A stretch of 64,000 nt of DNA from 79-D21 sp022839995. GTDB taxonomy: Bacteria > Synergistota > Synergistia > Synergistales > 79-D21. Numbering within the stretch: position 1 is the first letter of the stretch; every line of letters starts with the position of its first letter. Shown piece after piece: positions 60,813 through 64,000 of the stretch. The position numbers were made by a program, and so were the translations under genes. The stretch spans positions 1 through 64,000 of the forward strand of contig JALHIN010000010.1 in assembly GCA_022839995.1 (NCBI GenBank), given 5' to 3'. The notes under the pieces are model-generated. The model was not told the origin of the DNA, did no database searches, and saw nothing but the letters and a program-made list of their open reading frames with translations.

Positions 60813-62018
60813 TCAACGGCGAAAGACCTTTCGCTTCAGCCAGACTCGGAAAGCGTTGGAGAGGTAGCCTGGAACGAGGTCGAAAAAGAGGTCCGCACGG
60901 TTCGAACTTCGTGACGGGGGAGGATTCGCTTCCGTGAGATGGAGCGCCTGGAAGGAGCAGGAAAGCACGCAGAGACCGCAACCGATGCAACGGGCCCGGT
61001 CCAGGACAATTTTCTTACCCACCTGGGAAATAGCCCCCATCGGGCAGGTTTTGGAACATTTGCCGCAGGAAACGCACCTGGAATCGTCCGCCTCGGGATA
61101 AAAACGGGGTGGAGAAATCAGGCCGGGAGAGTTGAACTGCGTGATGCTCCTCATTGCGTGACAGCAGCATCCGCAGCAGGAACAGCTCGAATTTCCGGTC
61201 GGTTCGGAACCGATTTGCCGGTTGATCCAGCTGACGCAACCGGCTGCTTCCGCTTCCTTTTTTATTGCAAGAACTTCCCGGGCATCTGAAAGTCGCATCA
61301 GGCCCCGTTCGATGAACGTTTTCGCATTCCGTCCCATGACCACGCAGTTTTCGAGAGGACGCCCGCACCCCTTCCCGGCAAGTTCCATCGCGAGCCTGCA
61401 TTGGCAGTTCCCCACCGCGAATTCGGTATAGCTCGAGAGGATCTCCTCGAGACGTTCCGATGGCCAGGCAAGCGAAAGAGACACCGTCGACCCGTGTACC
61501 GGCAGGTAGCGGATCCCGGGGATCACTTTTTTCGTGTATTCCGCAATGTAGCCTTCCTCCCAGATCTGCTCGAAAAGAACGGCGAATTGCCGGTGCCATT
61601 CGTTCCGGGTTCCCACGTCCGGTGTCATGAGGACCATTTCGAAGGTTCCTGGAACGATCGGCATGAGCGTGTATTTTCTCGGTGTTCCGTAAGAAAGTAC
61701 GACTCGTTTGCCAAGGGAAAGAAAATCCATCGTCCTTTCCGCTTCTTCCGTGCTCCTTCCGCTCAACCGGGCGATTTGAACCGCTGAGCGGGGCCTGAGA
61801 GGAGGGAGGTGCTGGACAAGTTCCGCTTCCTCCTCAGTGAAAAGGTGAAGGATGAGGGCAAGCAGTTTTTCGGAAGGCGCAGGGCCCAAAAGAAGTGGAG
61901 AGGAAAAATGCTTCATGACCTTGAAATGGGAAGGAGTGGGGGCGCGGGCGCTTCGGAAACCTGAAGCGGATGCGCCGCCCAGAAGGGATCGATTTAAAGA
62001 AACGGATTTGCTCACCAT
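60813..62018 (-). CDS. Cysteine-rich 4Fe-4S protein with winged-helix-like N-terminus
   Basis: A 401-residue protein of unrecognised name. The N-terminal part (residues about 45-100) looks like a helical winged-helix-type domain, including SAVQIARLSGRSTEEAERTMDFLSL. The middle has GNCQCRLAMELAGKGCGRPLENCVVMG and an unusual CSCCGCCCHAM cluster. A C-terminal two-cluster ferredoxin domain follows (CVSCGKCSKTCPMGAI, CIGCGLCVLSCSFQAL). This combination is seen in Fe-S proteins annotated only as 4Fe-4S binding in anaerobes. The start is uncertain; ATG 61916 is an alternative. Confidence 0.75.
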   Translation of the reverse strand: MVSKSVSLNRSLLGGASASGFRSARAPTPSHFKVMKHFSSPLLLGPAPSEKLLALILHLFTEEEAELVQHLPPLRPRSAVQIARLSGRSTEEAERTMDFLSLGKRVVLSYGTPRKYTLMPIVPGTFEMVLMTPDVGTRNEWHRQFAVLFEQIWEEGYIAEYTKKVIPGIRYLPVHGSTVSLSLAWPSERLEEILSSYTEFAVGNCQCRLAMELAGKGCGRPLENCVVMGRNAKTFIERGLMRLSDAREVLAIKKEAEAAGCVSWINRQIGSEPTGNSSCSCCGCCCHAMRSITQFNSPGLISPPRFYPEADDSRCVSCGKCSKTCPMGAISQVGKKIVLDRARCIGCGLCVLSCSFQALHLTEANPPPSRSSNRADLFFDLVPGYLSNAFRVWLKRKVFRR

Positions 62019-62093
62019 CGCATCACTTCCCCAAAGAGCGATAAAAGATTATTCTATCAGTAATTTCCGATCGGGATCACGAGGAGGTCCGAC

Positions 62094-62975
62094 GTGCAGG
62101 ACTTGAACCTTTCGATTGCGCAACTGTTGCCGACCCTCTTTGATATCCGGGGAAACGCCGCCAAGATCCTGCAGTACATGGAGGATGCCTCGCGGAAAGG
62201 GAGCGATTTGCTCGTATTGCCGGAAATGTCGTTGACGGGTTACGGAGTCGGCGAGGCGATGCAGGGTCCAGGAATACGAAAGAGGCTGGAAAGCGAAACG
62301 AGGCTGGCACTCGCGGAAATCAGGAAAGCCTCAAAGAGGCTGGACCTGGATGTTCTTTTAAGTTACCCGCTTTTTTCGAAGAAGAGGGCCTATATCGCGG
62401 CCGAGTACCTCCGGTCCGGAAAAAGGGCGGCGCTGCACAGAAAGCTCAACCTCTGCAACTATGCCCACTACACGGAACACCTACATTTTTCGGAAGGCCT
62501 TTCCCCGACGGTCGCCACGGGAAGCAAGGGAGTGTTCGGAATTCTCCTCTGCGAAGACTCCTGGCACGCGCTGAACGGGATCGTTGAAACCCTTCTCGGT
62601 GCGGAAATCCTTCTCGTTCCGTCCGCTCCCTGCGTTACGGAGGAAAACGATGGGAAAGTCAGCATCGCCAGGTGGGAGACGATTACGCGGGCAACCGCTT
62701 TTCTCCAGACTTCCTTTGTCGTCATGGGGGCGATGGCAGGGCAGGAAAAGGACCGATTCTTCCTGGGAGGCTCTCATGTCGTCTCACCTGAAGGGGAAAT
62801 CCTCTGTCGACTTCCGCTTTTCGAAGAGGCGGTCGTCCAGGTGAGACTGGAATCGGAACTTTTGAAATGCACGAGGGAAAGAAGACCCCTCCTCCGCAAC
62901 GAAAGGATCTCCATATATCAGAAGGCTTTCGGGAAGAACGGCCCCTTGACCGAAAAGAACCGTCGGAAAAGATAA
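62094..62975 (+). CDS. Carbon-nitrogen hydrolase (nitrilase superfamily)
   Basis: A 293-residue hydrolase with the Glu-Lys-Cys catalytic triad: LPEMSLTGYG, HRKLNLCNY and LLCEDSWH. The family cleaves amides or nitriles, or acts in N-terminal amidation. GTG 62094 follows AGGAGG by six bases. It stands between a divergent Fe-S protein gene and the Mrp antiporter genes; the substrate is unknown. Confidence 0.9.
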   Translation: MQDLNLSIAQLLPTLFDIRGNAAKILQYMEDASRKGSDLLVLPEMSLTGYGVGEAMQGPGIRKRLESETRLALAEIRKASKRLDLDVLLSYPLFSKKRAYIAAEYLRSGKRAALHRKLNLCNYAHYTEHLHFSEGLSPTVATGSKGVFGILLCEDSWHALNGIVETLLGAEILLVPSAPCVTEENDGKVSIARWETITRATAFLQTSFVVMGAMAGQEKDRFFLGGSHVVSPEGEILCRLPLFEEAVVQVRLESELLKCTRERRPLLRNERISIYQKAFGKNGPLTEKNRRKR

Positions 62976-63064
62976 AAAGAGAACCCCTTCACAAGAAGAA
63001 GAGGTGTAGAATAGCCGGTGTTTTCTCTTGGATAAAGTATATTTCCCTCAGGGAGGTGAGTTGA

Positions 63065-63553
63065 TTGGTGATTTTCGTTGCTTCGGCCCTTACCTACCTG
63101 TTGCTTGTCTGGGCCGGGGGGTCCATCGAATGGCTGGAAGTCGTGATCGCCCTCGTCTTCGGGGGGCTGATCGCGGTCATGGCCAGGCGCTGGAATCCCA
63201 ACATCACCCTTCGTCATTCCTGGCTCAACCCGATTCGGCTCGGCCGGTTCGTCCTCTACCTTTTCGGGCCCTTCCTAGTGGCCCTGGTTCAGGCAAACCT
63301 TGACGTCGCCATGCGAGTCATCACCGGGAAGATCAATCCAGGAATCGTCCGGATCCCGACCGGGCTGGCCAGCGATGGGGCACTGACCCTTCTTGCGAAT
63401 TCCATCACCTTGACACCAGGGACGTTAACCGTCGATGCCAATGACGAATCACGGGAGCTCTACGTCCACTGGATCAACGTCACGACGGATGAACCGAAGG
63501 CTTCGGACATCTGCGGGACTTTCCCGGAATGGGCGAGGAGGATTGCAGAATGA
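63065..63553 (+). CDS. mnhE: Na+/H+ antiporter subunit E (MnhE)
   Basis: A 162-residue Mrp-type antiporter subunit with two or three N-terminal membrane helices and the family pattern FGPFLVALVQANLDVAMRVI and LLANSITLTPGTLTVD. TTG 63065 follows GGAGGTG by 6 bases. Its stop overlaps mnhF (ATGA). The larger A-D subunits are not in the window before it, so the operon starts here with subunit E or has an unusual order. Confidence 0.92.
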   Translation: MVIFVASALTYLLLVWAGGSIEWLEVVIALVFGGLIAVMARRWNPNITLRHSWLNPIRLGRFVLYLFGPFLVALVQANLDVAMRVITGKINPGIVRIPTGLASDGALTLLANSITLTPGTLTVDANDESRELYVHWINVTTDEPKASDICGTFPEWARRIAE

Positions 63554-63813
63554 CCACGGGTGCGCTTTTTTCCTATGCGGCTGCGGTTTTGGGGCTGGCT
63601 GCCGTTGCCATGCTTGGCCGGCTACTCGCAGGACCGACTCTTGCGGACCGGGCAGTTGCCCTGGATGCGATGAACACGCTCGTTGTCGCGTTGATGATCA
63701 TCCTGTCGGTGGTTTTCGACTCCGTCGTGATGGTAGACGTGGCGATCGTCTACGCGGGACTTTCCTTCGTGGGGACCATGTTCATCGCCCGGTACCTGGA
63801 AGGGAGCATGTAG
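63550..63813 (+). CDS. mnhF: Na+/H+ antiporter subunit F (MnhF)
   Basis: An 87-residue three-helix membrane protein. The family motif RLLAGPTLADRAVALDAMNTL and DVAIVYAGLSFVGTMFIARYL are visible. It overlaps mnhE by four bases, and mnhG starts two bases after its stop. Confidence 0.92.
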   Translation: MTTGALFSYAAAVLGLAAVAMLGRLLAGPTLADRAVALDAMNTLVVALMIILSVVFDSVVMVDVAIVYAGLSFVGTMFIARYLEGSM

Positions 63814-63814
63814 C

Positions 63815-64000
63815 ATGAATACCGTCATCGGGATTTTTCTGGGGATTGGCCTTCTGTTCAACGTACTCGGGACCGTTGCCCTTTACCGCTTTCCCGACGT
63901 CTACACCCGACTTCACGGGACGACCAAATGCACGACGTTTGGGAGCCTTTTCACTTCAGCCGCTGTCGTTGTCTATGCCCTGTCCAGGTTTTTCGAGGGC
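63815..64000 (+). CDS. mnhG: Na+/H+ antiporter subunit G (MnhG), partial
   Basis: The first 62 codons of MnhG, cut by the window edge. The motif LYRFPDVYTRLHGTTKCTTFG is diagnostic (read in parts). It continues the mnhE-mnhF-mnhG order. Confidence 0.92.
   Translation, partial: MNTVIGIFLGIGLLFNVLGTVALYRFPDVYTRLHGTTKCTTFGSLFTSAAVVVYALSRFFEG

Overview
The window looks like a chromosomal segment of a strictly anaerobic, amino-acid-fermenting, moderately GC-rich bacterium. The best guess is Synergistota, with a clostridial Stickland fermenter as the alternative. The support is a complete selenium-dependent glycine reductase operon, a rubredoxin, thiol peroxidase and glutaredoxin instead of oxygen-respiration genes, a tungsten aldehyde:ferredoxin oxidoreductase, HndA/HndC-type flavin/iron-sulfur subunits, GatCAB and frequent TTG start codons. 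No phage, insertion sequence or CRISPR array was seen; gene order looks like stable core genome.

Region 1 (1-13,300): a single-aptamer glycine riboswitch leads into grdX, thioredoxin, grdE, grdA, grdB, grdC and grdD. grdA and grdB each carry an in-frame UGA at the known selenocysteine position. grdX also carries an in-frame UGA (codon 20), which is not expected. A perfect intrinsic-terminator hairpin sits between grdB and grdC. A separately promoted sodium:alanine symporter follows, then alanine racemase, an aminotransferase and a Cdc48/VAT-type AAA+ ATPase whose second ATPase ring lacks its Walker B glutamate. Together these genes take up and interconvert alanine and glycine and reduce glycine to acetyl phosphate.

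Region 2 (13,300-33,300): plus-strand housekeeping genes: transketolase, queH, a PurM/HypE-like protein, an M24 peptidase, rubredoxin, miaB, comEA-comEC, coaX, dus, lysS, ligA, gatCAB and an EF-G paralogue. Many are translationally coupled through ATGA or TTGA overlaps.

Region 3 (33,300-39,000, minus strand): a three-gene redox operon with a NuoE/HndA-like subunit, a NuoF/HndC-like subunit and a very large fusion. The fusion joins a NuoG-type 2Fe-2S domain, a GltD/NfnB-type flavoprotein, ferredoxin domains and a molybdopterin-fold domain. A catalytic hydrogenase is absent, so it may be an unusual NAD(P)H/ferredoxin (possibly bifurcating) enzyme.

Region 4 (39,000-53,500): glutaredoxin, pgi, panC-panB-panE followed by a two-gene SufC-SufB iron-sulfur assembly pair, a PEP-synthase-like ATP-binding protein, a TtcA-like thiolase, a LuxR-type regulator with a degenerate receiver domain, two membrane proteins (YbhN-like and ICMT-like), a DNA methyltransferase, malic enzyme and an isochorismatase-family hydrolase.

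Region 5 (53,500-64,000): a minus-strand operon of polyferredoxin, tungsten AOR and MoaD/ThiS-like protein; tRNA-Pro(CGG); smpB and tmRNA side by side; the alanine exporter AlaE; thiol peroxidase; an aminotransferase with an ornithine-cyclodeaminase-family enzyme; a cysteine-rich Fe-S protein; a nitrilase-family hydrolase; and the start of an Mrp-type Na+/H+ antiporter operon (mnhE, mnhF and a cut-off mnhG).

Assignments come from reading translated sequence by eye against remembered family motifs; no database search was run.
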